Assembly (NCBI RefSeq): GCF_028307215.1
Contig: NZ_JAQMHV010000005.1
Location: forward strand, 62,001-126,000
Reading direction: 5' to 3'
DNA: 64,000 nucleotides
Source: Falsirhodobacter sp. 20TX0035
GTDB taxonomy: Bacteria > Pseudomonadota > Alphaproteobacteria > Rhodobacterales > Rhodobacteraceae
Shown here: positions 46,422 through 55,679 of the stretch, piece after piece
Numbering within the stretch: the stretch's first letter is position 1
Layout of the letters: each line of letters opens with the position of its first letter
Position numbers and translations under genes: made by a program
Notes under the pieces: generated by a model
Told to the model about the DNA's origin: nothing
Seen by the model: the letters and a program-made list of their open reading frames with translations, nothing else
Database searches by the model: none

Positions 46422-46450
46422 TTGACTCACTAATGCATTAGTCCGCTAAT
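46422..46450 (+). promoter_or_regulatory. Promoter with a perfect 14-bp palindrome in its spacer
   Basis: TTGACT (46422-46427), 17-base spacer, GCTAAT (46445-46450). The spacer contains ACTAATGCATTAGT (46429-46442), a perfect palindrome. A repressor bound there would block polymerase. It faces the truncated binding-protein gene about 230 bases downstream. Confidence 0.5.
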
Positions 46451-46680
46451 CGGGATGATCCTTTTGTTGCGTTGGGAGGCAAGACGACAGGATTGAAGGC
46501 ACCCTGCACACTGCTTTCAGGCGGTGTGCGCCAAAACCATTACGACTTTCAGACAATACCCATTCCATCGGAAATGGCAGGGCACAGCACTGCTTTGCCT
46601 TCAAACGCGTAATGGTCGCCTTCCGGATAACGGCTGCAGCTTCGCTGACGGTCAGAAAGCCTTGGGGGAGGAATTAAGAT

Positions 46681-47610
46681 ATGTTATTCAACCGTTATGC
46701 GACAGGCATTTTTGCCGTCAGTCTTTTTGCGGCCAGCGGTGCAATAGGCCAAGATTATAAGGAAGCGCCGCAACTTCTGAAGAAAGTCGAAGAAAACCAA
46801 TTGCCCCCGGTGGCAGAACGCCTTCCGGTCCGACCCGAGGTCGTGACGCCGATTGATTCCGTCGGGCGATATGGCGGGTCCTTGAAATCCGGGATCATCG
46901 GAGCGTCCGACCAAAGCTTCCTCTTGCGCTGGATCGGCGCTCAGGGCTTTGTCCGGCGCAGCACGAACTTCGACGAAATCGTGCCCAACCTGGCCGAAAC
47001 CTATCAGGTCAGCGACGACAACCGTCTCTTCACCTTCACCCTCCGTGAGGGCCTCCACTGGTCTGATGGCACGCCCATGACAACGGAAGATGTCCGTTTC
47101 GCCATGGAAGATGTCATGCTGAACAGCGATCTCGGCGCGATCGAATCCCGCTATGTCGCGGGCGGCACACCGGTGAGGGTGGAGATCGTGGATGACCGCA
47201 CCGTCACCTTCACCTTTGATCAGCCGAACGCGATGTTCCTGATCGAGATGACGCGGTGGGAAGGACAAAGCCCGGTTTACTATCCCAAGCACTACTGCTC
47301 GCAGTTCCACGCCGATCACAATCCCGACGTGATGACCCTTGCCGCGCAAGGAGGGTATGCGGACTGGCAAAGCCTGTTCGCGGCAAAATGCGGCGGTGTG
47401 CGCACCGCGGCGCGCTTCATGAACATCGAACGGCCGGTCATGGATCCGTGGGTGATCACGGCGCCTTACAACGGCGGTGCAACCCGCGTCACCTATGCCC
47501 GGAACCCTTACTTCTGGCAGGTCGACACCGAAGGCAACCAACCCATGCGAGGATGCCGGCCGCTGCAAAAATGTCGCCCTCGTCCATGTGATCCTCGTCC
47601 AGAAGGATAG
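46681..47610 (+). pseudogene. Peptide ABC transporter substrate-binding protein (SBP family 5), truncated
   Basis: It starts with a signal peptide MLFNRYATGIFAVSLFAASG after a GGGGAGGA site. It then has the family-5 binding-protein features GGSLKSGIIG, NLAETYQVSDDNRLFTFTLR, EGLHWSDGTPMTTEDVRFAM and YARNPYFWQVDTEGNQ. Homology stops at about 47542; the remaining frame to 47610 is Arg/Pro-rich junk from another gene. Family members run to 550-650 residues, so roughly half is missing. No permease genes follow. Composition is less GC-rich than neighbours. A stable product is doubtful. Confidence 0.8.
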
Positions 47611-47820
47611 CGGGGCGAGGCCGGGCAAGATGCTTGGCGAGGGCCCGGTGCGTCGTTGCCCGTCGTTGATCCGCTGGATTTGATCCAGCACGAACGGCCC
47701 GGCGCAGGCGAAGCGAATGACGGCCCCTCCAGCGTGGCGATCCTGCAGCCAGTGCGCGGCGACGGGTTCGAAAGCCAACCCTTCAGCATGATCCATGCTG
47801 TGCAGGCCAACGTGACTCAG
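47545..47820 (-). pseudogene. Degenerate GlxA-like (DJ-1/PfpI plus AraC) regulator fragment
   Basis: The minus strand reads AVIRFACAGPFVLDQI in one frame, then, one base out, RATTHRALAKHLA and AILLDEDHMDEGDIFAAAGI with LAW. The order CAG-x-FVL, ATTH, DEGD-I-x-x-AG matches the N-terminal domain of GlxA-family regulators. A frameshift near 47650 and the lack of start and AraC domain make it a relic. It is fused back-to-back to the truncated binding-protein gene. Confidence 0.5.
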
Positions 47821-48160
47821 CCGGTACGGCGGTCCTACACGCACGCGATTCTCGCACCCGAAGGTTGCCAAGGCGATACCCGGATGTATCGGGCTGTACG
47901 CTCGCCCTTTCACCCGCGATGCGGAACAGATCGATCAGGCCGTGGAGCGGGGCCAGATCAGCAGACCCCTCCCGATCACCTTCGTTCTGGCTGTCATCGT
48001 CCTTGACCATCCGCGAGGCACAGTTGGCATGATGCCGAAGGCGGTCAACCATTGCCATGGATGCAATATATAAGTGAAAACTATTGCGATTATCGCTGAG
48101 GATGTTCCAGGGCACAGTCTTCTCACAGACATCGCAACCCTCTGACAAGGAACAAAGATC
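47821..48160. other. No clear gene; leader region of the isochorismatase-like gene
   Basis: Frames on both strands are short and unrecognised. An AT-rich patch at 48060-48100 containing ATATATAAGTGAAAA probably holds the promoter of the downstream operon, but boxes cannot be fixed with confidence. Confidence 0.4.
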
Positions 48161-48841
48161 ATGACCGGCAAACTTGACCTGCTCTCGCCCACGAACAGCC
48201 AGATCATCTTCATCGACCACCAGCCGCAGATGGCCTTTGGCGTGCAGTCGATCGACCGGCAGGTCCTGAAGAACAACACCGTGGCCCTGGCCAAGGCCGC
48301 GCAGATCTTCGGCATCCCGACCACGATCACCACGGTGGAAACCGACAGCTTCTCGGGGAAGACCTATCCCGAACTGCTGGACGTGGTGCCCGACGCGCCG
48401 CTGCTGGAGCGGACCTCGATGAACTCCTGGGACGACCAGAAGGTGCGCGACGCACTGGCCGCCAACGGCCGCAAGAAGATCGTCGTGTCGGGCCTGTGGA
48501 CCGAGGTCTGCAACAACTCCTTCGCGCTGTCGGCGATGGCGGACACGGATTACGAGATCTACATGGTCTCCGACGCGTCGGGCGGCACCAGCAAGGAAGC
48601 CCATGACATGTCCATGATGCGCATGGTGCAGGCGGGCGTGATCCCGGTGACGTGGCAGCAGGTGATGCTGGAATGGCAGCGCGACTGGGCCAAGCGCGAC
48701 ACCTATGATGCGGTGATGAACGTGGTGCGCGAACATTCCGGCGCCTACGGCATGGGCGTGGATTACGCCTACACCATGGTTCACGGGGCCCCGGCCCGCG
48801 GCCGCCACACCGGCGCGACGCTGGCCCCCATCCCCGCATGA
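48161..48841 (+). CDS. Isochorismatase-family hydrolase (YcaC-like)
   Basis: A 226-residue cysteine hydrolase. Asp19 lies in IIFIDHQPQM, the cis-peptide region is SGLWTEVC with the nucleophile Cys117, and ASGGTSKEAHDMSMMRMVQAG is family-typical. It resembles YcaC rather than true isochorismatase, and the substrate is unknown. It has a GACAAGGAAC ribosome site before ATG 48161. Its stop overlaps the following hydrolase gene (ATGA), so the two are coupled. Confidence 0.9.
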   Translation: MTGKLDLLSPTNSQIIFIDHQPQMAFGVQSIDRQVLKNNTVALAKAAQIFGIPTTITTVETDSFSGKTYPELLDVVPDAPLLERTSMNSWDDQKVRDALAANGRKKIVVSGLWTEVCNNSFALSAMADTDYEIYMVSDASGGTSKEAHDMSMMRMVQAGVIPVTWQQVMLEWQRDWAKRDTYDAVMNVVREHSGAYGMGVDYAYTMVHGAPARGRHTGATLAPIPA

Positions 48842-49776
48842 CCCTGTCCCTTTCCCGCCGCGCGCTGCTGATGGCCGCGGCGGCCACCGTGACCCTTCCC
48901 CTTCTGCCGGCCTTCGCCGCCACATCAAAGGACGTCGCCATGACCTTCGTCACCACCACCGACGGCACCGAGATCTTCGTCAAGGACTGGGGCCCGAAAG
49001 ACGCCCAGCCCATCATGTTCCACCACGGCTGGCCGCTGAGCAGCGACGACTGGGACGCGCAGATGCTGTTCTTCCTGGGCCAGGGCTTCCGCGTGATCGC
49101 CCATGACCGGCGCGGGCACGGTCGGTCCTCTCAGGTGTCGGACGGGCACGACATGGACCACTACGCCGCCGACGCCTTCGCGGTGGTGGAAGCGCTGGAT
49201 CTGAGGAACGTCGTCCATATCGGCCATTCCACGGGGGGCGGCGAGGTTGCCCGCTATGTCGCGAAACACGGCCAGCCCGCAGGCCGGGTGTCGAAGGCGA
49301 TCCTCGTCTCGGCGGTCCCGCCGCTGATGCTGAAGACCGACGCCAACCCCGACGGCACCCCGAGGGAGGTGTTCGACGGCTTCCGCGCCGCCCTTGCCGC
49401 GAACCGCGCGCAGTTCTTCCGCGACGTGCCTGCGGGCCCGTTCTACGGTTTCAACCGCGAGGGTGCCGAAGTGCAGGAGGGCGTGATCCAGAACTGGTGG
49501 CGCCAGGGCATGATGGGCGGGGCCAAAGCCCACTACGACGGCATCAAGGCCTTCTCGGAAACCGATCAGACCGAGGATCTGCGCGCGATCACCGTGCCCA
49601 CGCTGGTCCTGCATGGCGAAGATGACCAGATCGTGCCGATCAAGGCCTCGGCCGAGAGGTCGGTGAAGCTGCTGCAGAACGGCACCCTGAAGACCTATCC
49701 CGGCTTCTCGCACGGCATGCTGACGGTGAACGCCGACGTGCTGAACAAGGATCTGCTGGCCTTCATCAAGGGCTGA
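48838..49776 (+). CDS. Tat-exported alpha/beta hydrolase, non-heme haloperoxidase-like
   Basis: A 312-residue protein. The N-terminus LSRRALLMAAAATVTLPLLP is a twin-arginine signal. The hydrolase part has FHHGWPLSSDDW, HDRRGHGRSSQ, the nucleophile elbow GHSTGGG, the acid in LHGEDDQIVP and the histidine in GFSHGML. This order is typical of the chloroperoxidase/arylesterase group. Export to the periplasm is unusual for the group but occurs. It is coupled to the YcaC-like gene; an amidohydrolase gene follows 86 bases later. Confidence 0.9.
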   Translation: MTLSLSRRALLMAAAATVTLPLLPAFAATSKDVAMTFVTTTDGTEIFVKDWGPKDAQPIMFHHGWPLSSDDWDAQMLFFLGQGFRVIAHDRRGHGRSSQVSDGHDMDHYAADAFAVVEALDLRNVVHIGHSTGGGEVARYVAKHGQPAGRVSKAILVSAVPPLMLKTDANPDGTPREVFDGFRAALAANRAQFFRDVPAGPFYGFNREGAEVQEGVIQNWWRQGMMGGAKAHYDGIKAFSETDQTEDLRAITVPTLVLHGEDDQIVPIKASAERSVKLLQNGTLKTYPGFSHGMLTVNADVLNKDLLAFIKG

Positions 49777-49862
49777 TCGGCCCCCACGCCGTCGATCATG
49801 GCAGCGGCCCGTCCTCGACGGCCTTTCCAGCGCCCCTCGCACATGCGATCCGGGCTGATGCA

Positions 49863-51740
49863 ATGACAAGAACAGAGAAGCCCATGCATCCTGACCTGAT
49901 CCTCCACAACGCCCGCATCACGACGCTGGACCGGGCAGCGCCCACCGCGACCGCCGTGGCGATCACCGACGGAGCCTTCACCGCCACCGGCAACGACGCC
50001 GAGATCCTGAGGCTGGCGGGCGAAAGGACGCGGATCCTCGACATGCGTGGGCGGTCCGTTCTGCCCGGCCTGATCGACAACCACACCCATGTCGTGCGCG
50101 GCGGCCTCAACTACAACATGGAGCTGCGGTGGGACGGCGTGCGGTCCCTGTCGGACGCCATGAACATGCTGCGCCGGCAGGTGGAGATCACGCCGCCCCC
50201 GCAATGGGTGCGCATCGTCGGCGGCTTCACGGAACACCAGTTCGACGAAAAGCGCCTGCCCACGCTGGAGGAGATCAACGCCGCGGCCCCCGACACGCCC
50301 GTCTTCATCCTGCACCTCTATGACCGCGCCCTGCTGAACGCCGCCGCCCTCCGCGCCGTCGGCTACACCAAGGACACGCCGAACCCGCCGGGGGGCGAGA
50401 TCCAGCGCGACGCGCGCGGCAATCCCACGGGCCTGCTGCTGGCAAAGCCCAATGCCGGGATCCTTTATGCGACGCTGGCGCGGGGGCCGAAGCTGCCCTT
50501 CGACTATCAGCTGAACTCCACCCGCCACTTCATGCGCGAGCTGAACCGGCTGGGCATCACCGGCGTGATCGACGCGGGCGGCGGGATGCAGAACTATCCC
50601 GAGGATTACGAAATCATCCAGAAGCTGCACGACGACGACCAGCTGACGGTGCGCCTTGCCTACAACCTCTTCACCCAGAAGCCGAAAGAGGAGAAGGAGG
50701 ACTTCCTGAAGTGGACGAAGTCCGTCACCTACCGGCAGGGCGACGACTATTTCCGCCACAACGGCGCGGGGGAGATGCTGGTCTTTTCCGCCGCCGATTT
50801 CGAGGATTTCCGCGAACCCCGCCCCGATCTCGACCCCGGGATGGAGGACGATCTGGAGGACGTGGTCCGCATCCTGGCCGAAAACCGCTGGCCTTGGCGG
50901 ATGCACGCCACCTATGACGAGACGATCACCCGCGCGCTGGACGTGTTCGAGAAAGTGAACCGCGACATCCCGCTGGAAGGGATCCACTGGTTCTTCGACC
51001 ATGCGGAAACCGTGTCGGACCGCTCGCTCGACCGGATCGCGGCGCTTGGCGGCGGGGTCGCGGTGCAGCACCGCATGGCCTATCAGGGGGAATATTTCGT
51101 CGAACGCTATGGCGCGCGGGCGGCCGAAGCCACGCCCCCCGTCGCCAAGATGCTGGAGAGGGGAGTGCGCACCTCGGCAGGGTCGGACGCGACCCGGGTG
51201 TCCAGCTACAACCCCTGGGTAGGGCTGTCATGGATGATCTCGGGCGCGACGGTCGGGGGGCTGCGGATCACGCCCGAACGCAACCGGCTGGACCGGGAAA
51301 CGGCGCTGCGCATGTGGACGGAAAAGGTCGCGTGGTTCTCGAACGACGAGGGGCGGCGTGGCCGCATCGCGCCGGGCCATCTGGCCGATCTGGTGGTGCC
51401 CGACCGCGACTTCTTCACCTGCGCCGAGGCCGACATCCCGGACATCACCGCAGACCTGACGATGGTGGGCGGCCGCGTCGTCTTCGCCAAGGGCGCCTTT
51501 GCCGACCACGCCACTCCCATCCCGCCCGCCATGCCCGACTGGTCGCCCGTGCGGACCTTCGGCGGCTATGCCGGCTGGGGTCAGGCGCAGGTGGCGCAAC
51601 AGGCGGCTATCACATGCGGCTGCGCGTCGTCCTGCGGGGTGCATGGCCATGATCATGCCCGCGCCTGGGGTGGACATCAGCCGGTGTCGGACCTGCGCAG
51701 CTTTTGGGGCGCGCTTGGCTGCGCCTGCTGGGCGGTGTGA
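49863..51740 (+). CDS. Amidohydrolase family 3 protein (YtcJ-like)
   Basis: A 625-residue metal-dependent hydrolase. It has LHNARITTLDR at the N-terminus, the metal motif GLIDNHTHVVRGG, RMHATYDETITRAL, FFDHAETVS and the SAGSDATRVSSYNPWVGL region. The Cys/His-rich tail (CGCASSC, GVHGHDHARAW, WGALGCACWA) resembles tails of other YtcJ-like proteins. ATG 49884 with AGAGAAG is an alternative start. The substrate is unknown. The last 64 bases run antisense into a LysR gene. Confidence 0.88.
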   Translation: MTRTEKPMHPDLILHNARITTLDRAAPTATAVAITDGAFTATGNDAEILRLAGERTRILDMRGRSVLPGLIDNHTHVVRGGLNYNMELRWDGVRSLSDAMNMLRRQVEITPPPQWVRIVGGFTEHQFDEKRLPTLEEINAAAPDTPVFILHLYDRALLNAAALRAVGYTKDTPNPPGGEIQRDARGNPTGLLLAKPNAGILYATLARGPKLPFDYQLNSTRHFMRELNRLGITGVIDAGGGMQNYPEDYEIIQKLHDDDQLTVRLAYNLFTQKPKEEKEDFLKWTKSVTYRQGDDYFRHNGAGEMLVFSAADFEDFREPRPDLDPGMEDDLEDVVRILAENRWPWRMHATYDETITRALDVFEKVNRDIPLEGIHWFFDHAETVSDRSLDRIAALGGGVAVQHRMAYQGEYFVERYGARAAEATPPVAKMLERGVRTSAGSDATRVSSYNPWVGLSWMISGATVGGLRITPERNRLDRETALRMWTEKVAWFSNDEGRRGRIAPGHLADLVVPDRDFFTCAEADIPDITADLTMVGGRVVFAKGAFADHATPIPPAMPDWSPVRTFGGYAGWGQAQVAQQAAITCGCASSCGVHGHDHARAWGGHQPVSDLRSFWGALGCACWAV

Positions 51741-52624
51741 CCGCCGGGAACATGCGCCGCCAGAAAGTCCACAAAGGCACGGATGCGCAAGGCCAGATGC
51801 GGATGCCCCGCATAAACGGCGTGCAGGGTTTCGGGCTCGGGCGGGGCGTAATCGGCCAGAACCTCGACCAGCCGCCCGTCAAGAAGGTCCGCCGCCACCA
51901 CCGTGTCCCCTGTCCGCATCAGCCCCAGACCGGCCAGGCAGGCCTGGCGCAGGATGGTCCCGTCGCTGGCGGCAAACGGGCCGCGCACCGGCTGTCGCAG
52001 CGCATTGCCGCCGGCGTGAAACATCCATTCGGGGGGCTGGAAGTTGTAAAGCAGCGCGTCATGCCCCTCAAGGTCGGCGGGGCGCTGTGGCACCCCGCGC
52101 CGCGCCAGGTATTCCGGCGCGGCGACGACCACCCGCCGCATCGTCGCGATCCGCCGTGCGGTCAGGGATGACGATTTCAGCCGCCCCGAACGCAGCGCCA
52201 GATCTGTCCGTTCCTGCCACAGATCCACCACGGCATCGCTCAGCGTCAGGTCCAGCTGCACGTCGGGACAGGTCCGCAGGAACGCCGGCACCAGCGGCAG
52301 AACCACCAGCGTGCCGAACCCCACGGTGGAACTGACGCGCAAAGGCCCGCGCGGGGTCTGGCCGCGCTGGCCGATCCGATCCTCCATCTCCGCCAGCCGG
52401 TCCAGCATCTGGCGCGCTTCGGCCAGATAGGCCTCTCCCTCCGGCGTCGGGGTCAGGCTCCGGGTGGACCGGACCAGCAGCCGCACCCGCAGCCGTTCCT
52501 CCAGCCGCGTGATGGCGCGGCTGACGGCCGAAGGCGTCTGCCCAAGCTGCCGCGCGGCGGCGGAAAAGCTGCCTAATGCTGCCACGCGCGTGAAGATCTC
52601 CATCTCTCCCAGCCGGTTGTCCAT
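51677..52624 (-). CDS. LysR-family regulator
   Basis: A 315-residue regulator: winged helix EIFTRVAALGSFSAAARQLG, then TPSAVSRAITRLEERLRVRL, and a C-terminal effector domain. It belongs to the large CrgA/DmlR-like group. Start MDNRLGEMEIF at 52624 is preceded by AGGTGG. It is divergent from an MFS exporter 100 bases away and likely controls it and the following aldo/keto reductase. Its 3' end overlaps the amidohydrolase gene on the other strand. Confidence 0.9.
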   Translation of the reverse strand: MDNRLGEMEIFTRVAALGSFSAAARQLGQTPSAVSRAITRLEERLRVRLLVRSTRSLTPTPEGEAYLAEARQMLDRLAEMEDRIGQRGQTPRGPLRVSSTVGFGTLVVLPLVPAFLRTCPDVQLDLTLSDAVVDLWQERTDLALRSGRLKSSSLTARRIATMRRVVVAAPEYLARRGVPQRPADLEGHDALLYNFQPPEWMFHAGGNALRQPVRGPFAASDGTILRQACLAGLGLMRTGDTVVAADLLDGRLVEVLADYAPPEPETLHAVYAGHPHLALRIRAFVDFLAAHVPGGHTAQQAQPSAPQKLRRSDTG

Positions 52625-52723
52625 CGCCCACCTTTGCATTTCAAGCACAAGTGTTCCTCGGATAGAGGCGGTTATCAAGCGATATCGCCCGCGTCATATG
52701 GGTGGCCACAGAAAGGAGCCGCC

Positions 52724-53905
52724 ATGCCCCCCGCCCTTATCGCCCTGACGATCGCGGCCTATGCGATCGGAACCACCGAATTCGTCATCGTCGGCCTGCT
52801 GCCCACCGTGGCCGCCGACCTGTCCATCACCCTGCCCACCGCCGGCCTGATCGTCAGCGTCTATGCGCTTGGCGTGACCTTCGGTGCGCCGATCCTGACC
52901 GCGCTGAGCGCACGCCTTCCGCGCAAGCCGCTGTTGCTGGGGTTGATGGCGTTGTTCATCCTTGGCAACGCCCTCGCCGCGCTCAGCCCCTCCTACGCGC
53001 CGCTGCTGGCGGGGCGGGTCTTGTCGGCCTTCGCCCATGGCGTGTTCTTTTCCGTGGGCGCCACCATCGCCGCCAGCCTTGTCGCGCCGGACAAGCGCGC
53101 CTCGGCCATCGCATTGATGTTCATGGGACTGACCTTCGCCATCGTGACGGGGGTGCCGCTGGGAACGCTGATCGGGCAGACCTTCGGCTGGCGCGCGACG
53201 TTCTGGGGCGTCAGCCTGCTGGGCGCCGTCGCCATGACCGGCATCGCCCTGCTGCTGCCCGCGAACATCGAACGTCCCGAGGCGGCCCCGCTGCGGGACC
53301 AGCTGCGCGTCCTGACCAGCACCCGCTTGCTGCGCGTCTATGCGATGACCGCGCTTGGCTATGGCGGGACCTTCGTGGCCTTCACCTACTTGGCCGCCAT
53401 TCTGGAAGACATCTCCGGCTTCTCCTCGGCCCAGGTCAGCCTGATCCTTGTCCTTTACGGACTGGCCATCGCGGCGGGGAACCTGCTGGGCGGGCGCATC
53501 GCCAACCGTGATCCGGCGCGTGCGCTGATCGGGCTTTTCGCCGCGCAGGCGGCCGTGTTGGCGCTGTTCACCTTCACCGCGCCGCATCCCGCGCTGGCGC
53601 TGGTGACGTTGGCCGCGATGGGCTTTCTGTCCTTCGCCAACGTGCCGGGGCTTCAGATCTACGTCGTGCAACTGGCGCAAGAGGAACGGCCCGGTTCGGT
53701 CGATGTCGCCTCGGCCTTTAACATCGCGGCCTTCAACCTTGGCATCGCCATCGGCGCATGGGTGGGCGGGACGGTTGTCGGCTCCCCCCTCGGCCTTGGG
53801 GCCACGCCCTGGGTCGGCGCGGCGCTGGTCGCGGGCGCCCTGATCCTGACCCTCCGCAGCGCCGCACTGGACCGCGCGCATCCGCAGCCCACACTTACCA
53901 CCTGA
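52724..53905 (+). CDS. MFS efflux transporter (DHA1, YdhP/AraJ-like)
   Basis: A 393-residue inner-membrane transporter with about 12 hydrophobic segments. It starts ALIALTIAAYAIGTTEFVIV, the typical GTTEFV helix of the YdhP/NepI/AraJ drug-proton antiporters, with LSARLPRKPLLLG as the loop motif. ATG 52724 has AAAGGAG. It is divergent from the LysR gene and followed 16 bases later by an aldo/keto reductase, so an export-plus-detoxification role is likely. The substrate is unknown. Confidence 0.9.
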   Translation: MPPALIALTIAAYAIGTTEFVIVGLLPTVAADLSITLPTAGLIVSVYALGVTFGAPILTALSARLPRKPLLLGLMALFILGNALAALSPSYAPLLAGRVLSAFAHGVFFSVGATIAASLVAPDKRASAIALMFMGLTFAIVTGVPLGTLIGQTFGWRATFWGVSLLGAVAMTGIALLLPANIERPEAAPLRDQLRVLTSTRLLRVYAMTALGYGGTFVAFTYLAAILEDISGFSSAQVSLILVLYGLAIAAGNLLGGRIANRDPARALIGLFAAQAAVLALFTFTAPHPALALVTLAAMGFLSFANVPGLQIYVVQLAQEERPGSVDVASAFNIAAFNLGIAIGAWVGGTVVGSPLGLGATPWVGAALVAGALILTLRSAALDRAHPQPTLTT

Positions 53906-53921
53906 GAAAAAGGAGAGCATC

Positions 53922-54749
53922 ATGCACAGCATCACCGCAAACGGCGCGACCATCCCCGCCCTCGGCTTCGGCACCTTCCGCATGGACGCGGGCGAAGTCG
54001 CCGCTGTCCTGCCCGAGGCGCTGCGCCTTGGCTTCCGCCACGTGGACACCGCCCAGATCTACGGCAACGAGGAGGCCGTGGGCGCCGCCATCGCATCCTC
54101 GGGCGTGGCACGGGACGAGATCTTCCTGACCACCAAGGTCTGGGTCGACAAGTTCGCGCCCGCCGACTTCATCCCCTCAGTCGAGGAAAGCCTGCGCAAG
54201 CTGGGCACCGATCATGTGGACCTGCTGCTTCTGCACTGGCCCGGCGGCAGCGACGTGTCGCGTGCCGACCAGATCGACGGCCTGAACCGCGCGCGCGACG
54301 CCGGAATGACCCGGCATATCGGCGTCAGCAACTACTCCTCCGCCCAGATGCACGAGGCCGCGAAGCTGAGCGCCGCGCCGCTGGTCACGAACCAAGTGGA
54401 GTATCATCCGTGGCTGGACCAGACGGCGGTGCTCGCCGCCGCGCGGGAACTGGGCATGTCGTTGACCGCGTACTACGCCATGGCCGACGGCAAATCGGCC
54501 ACCGATCCGGTTCTGGCCGAGATCGGCGCCAAGCACGGCAAGACGGCCGCGCAGGTGGCACTGCGCTGGCAGGTGCAGCAGCCGGGCGTCGTTACCCTGT
54601 CGAAGACGGCAAAGGTGGAACGCCTGCCCGAAAACCTCGCCATCTTCGACTTTGAACTGTCGGGGGACGAGATGGCCGCGATCCACGCGCTGGCCACCCC
54701 CGCAGGCCGCATCGTCAGCCCTGCGAACCTCGCCCCCCGGTGGGACTGA
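53922..54749 (+). CDS. Aldo/keto reductase (2,5-diketo-gluconate reductase type)
   Basis: A 275-residue NADPH reductase with ALGFGTFRMD, the catalytic tyrosine in HVDTAQIYGNEEAVG, the lysine in TTKVWVDKF, the histidine in LLLLHWPGG, and NQVEYHPWL. It is DkgB-like. Its AAAGGAG ribosome site lies in the 16-base gap after the MFS gene, so they form one operon under the divergent LysR. It probably reduces reactive aldehydes or quinone-like carbonyls. It ends directly against the convergent pirin gene. Confidence 0.92.
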   Translation: MHSITANGATIPALGFGTFRMDAGEVAAVLPEALRLGFRHVDTAQIYGNEEAVGAAIASSGVARDEIFLTTKVWVDKFAPADFIPSVEESLRKLGTDHVDLLLLHWPGGSDVSRADQIDGLNRARDAGMTRHIGVSNYSSAQMHEAAKLSAAPLVTNQVEYHPWLDQTAVLAAARELGMSLTAYYAMADGKSATDPVLAEIGAKHGKTAAQVALRWQVQQPGVVTLSKTAKVERLPENLAIFDFELSGDEMAAIHALATPAGRIVSPANLAPRWD

Positions 54750-55676
54750 TCACGGCAGGGGGATGAAATCCGCATCATCCCCCGGCGGCAGCTGGAAGCG
54801 GCCATGGGCCCAATCCCCCTGCCGCCACGCCTCCTTCGCCGCGTCGATGCGCTCTTGCGACGACGCGACGAAGTTCCACGAGATGTAGCGCGAGCCGTTC
54901 AGTGTCTCGCCCCCCAGCACCATCAGCCGCGCACCTTGCGGCCCTGCCGTCAGGGTGATCCGGTCGCCGGGGCGGAAGACCATCATGCGCCCCGCCTCGA
55001 ACGTATCGCCCGCCACGGTGATGGAGCCGCTGGTGATATAGACGCCCCGATCCTCGTGGTTGTCCGGCAAGGGCAGCTTCGCCCCCGCCTGCAGCACGGC
55101 ATCGGCATAGAACGTCTCGGTGAAGGTCTTCACCGGAGCCGTCTCGCCATAGGCCGATCCTAGGATCAGGCGGATCTGCTTGCCGCCTTCGTCAAGGAAG
55201 GGCAGCGCGTCCTGACCGTGATGCTCGAAGCTCGCAGCCTGATCCTCGGCCTGTTCCGGCAGCGCCACCCATGTCTGGATGCCGAACAGCGATCCGGGCT
55301 TCGTCCGCATCTCCTCGCTCGTGCGTTCGGAATGGGTGACGCCGTTGCCCGCGATCATCCAGTTCACCTCTCCGGGATAAACCATCTGGTCGGCGCCGGT
55401 GCTGTCGCGGTGGTGGAACTCGCCCTTGTACAGATAGGTCACGGTGGCGAGGCCGATGTGGGGGTGGGGCCGCACGTCGATGCCGCCGCCGGTCAGGAAC
55501 TCGGCCGGGCCCATCTGGTCGAAGAAGATGAACGGGCCGACCATCTGGCGTTTCGGGGCGGGCAGCGCCCGGCGCACCTCGAACCCGCCCAGATCGCGGG
55601 CGCGGGGGATGATCAGCGTCTCGATGCTGTCAAGGCTTTCGGGACATTCAGGGTTCTGGGTGGGATTCCAGCTCAT
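54750..55676 (-). CDS. Pirin family protein (first copy)
   Basis: A 308-residue bicupin. The metal-binding N-terminal cupin has DVRPHPHIGLATVTYLYKGE, FHHRDSTG and NWMIAGNGVTHSERT, supplying the His/His/His/Glu set. GPFIFFDQMGP is the pirin signature. Some pirins act as quercetin dioxygenases. It is the last gene of the five-gene operon running down from 59422, 3 bases after the MFS_3 gene. Confidence 0.92.
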   Translation of the reverse strand: MSWNPTQNPECPESLDSIETLIIPRARDLGGFEVRRALPAPKRQMVGPFIFFDQMGPAEFLTGGGIDVRPHPHIGLATVTYLYKGEFHHRDSTGADQMVYPGEVNWMIAGNGVTHSERTSEEMRTKPGSLFGIQTWVALPEQAEDQAASFEHHGQDALPFLDEGGKQIRLILGSAYGETAPVKTFTETFYADAVLQAGAKLPLPDNHEDRGVYITSGSITVAGDTFEAGRMMVFRPGDRITLTAGPQGARLMVLGGETLNGSRYISWNFVASSQERIDAAKEAWRQGDWAHGRFQLPPGDDADFIPLP

Positions 55677-55679
55677 GGC

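Noticed and set aside
45945-46433. 162-codon plus-strand frame after tRNA-Ser
   Set aside because: No ribosome site, motif or plausible composition; it conflicts with the minus frame and the palindromic promoter.
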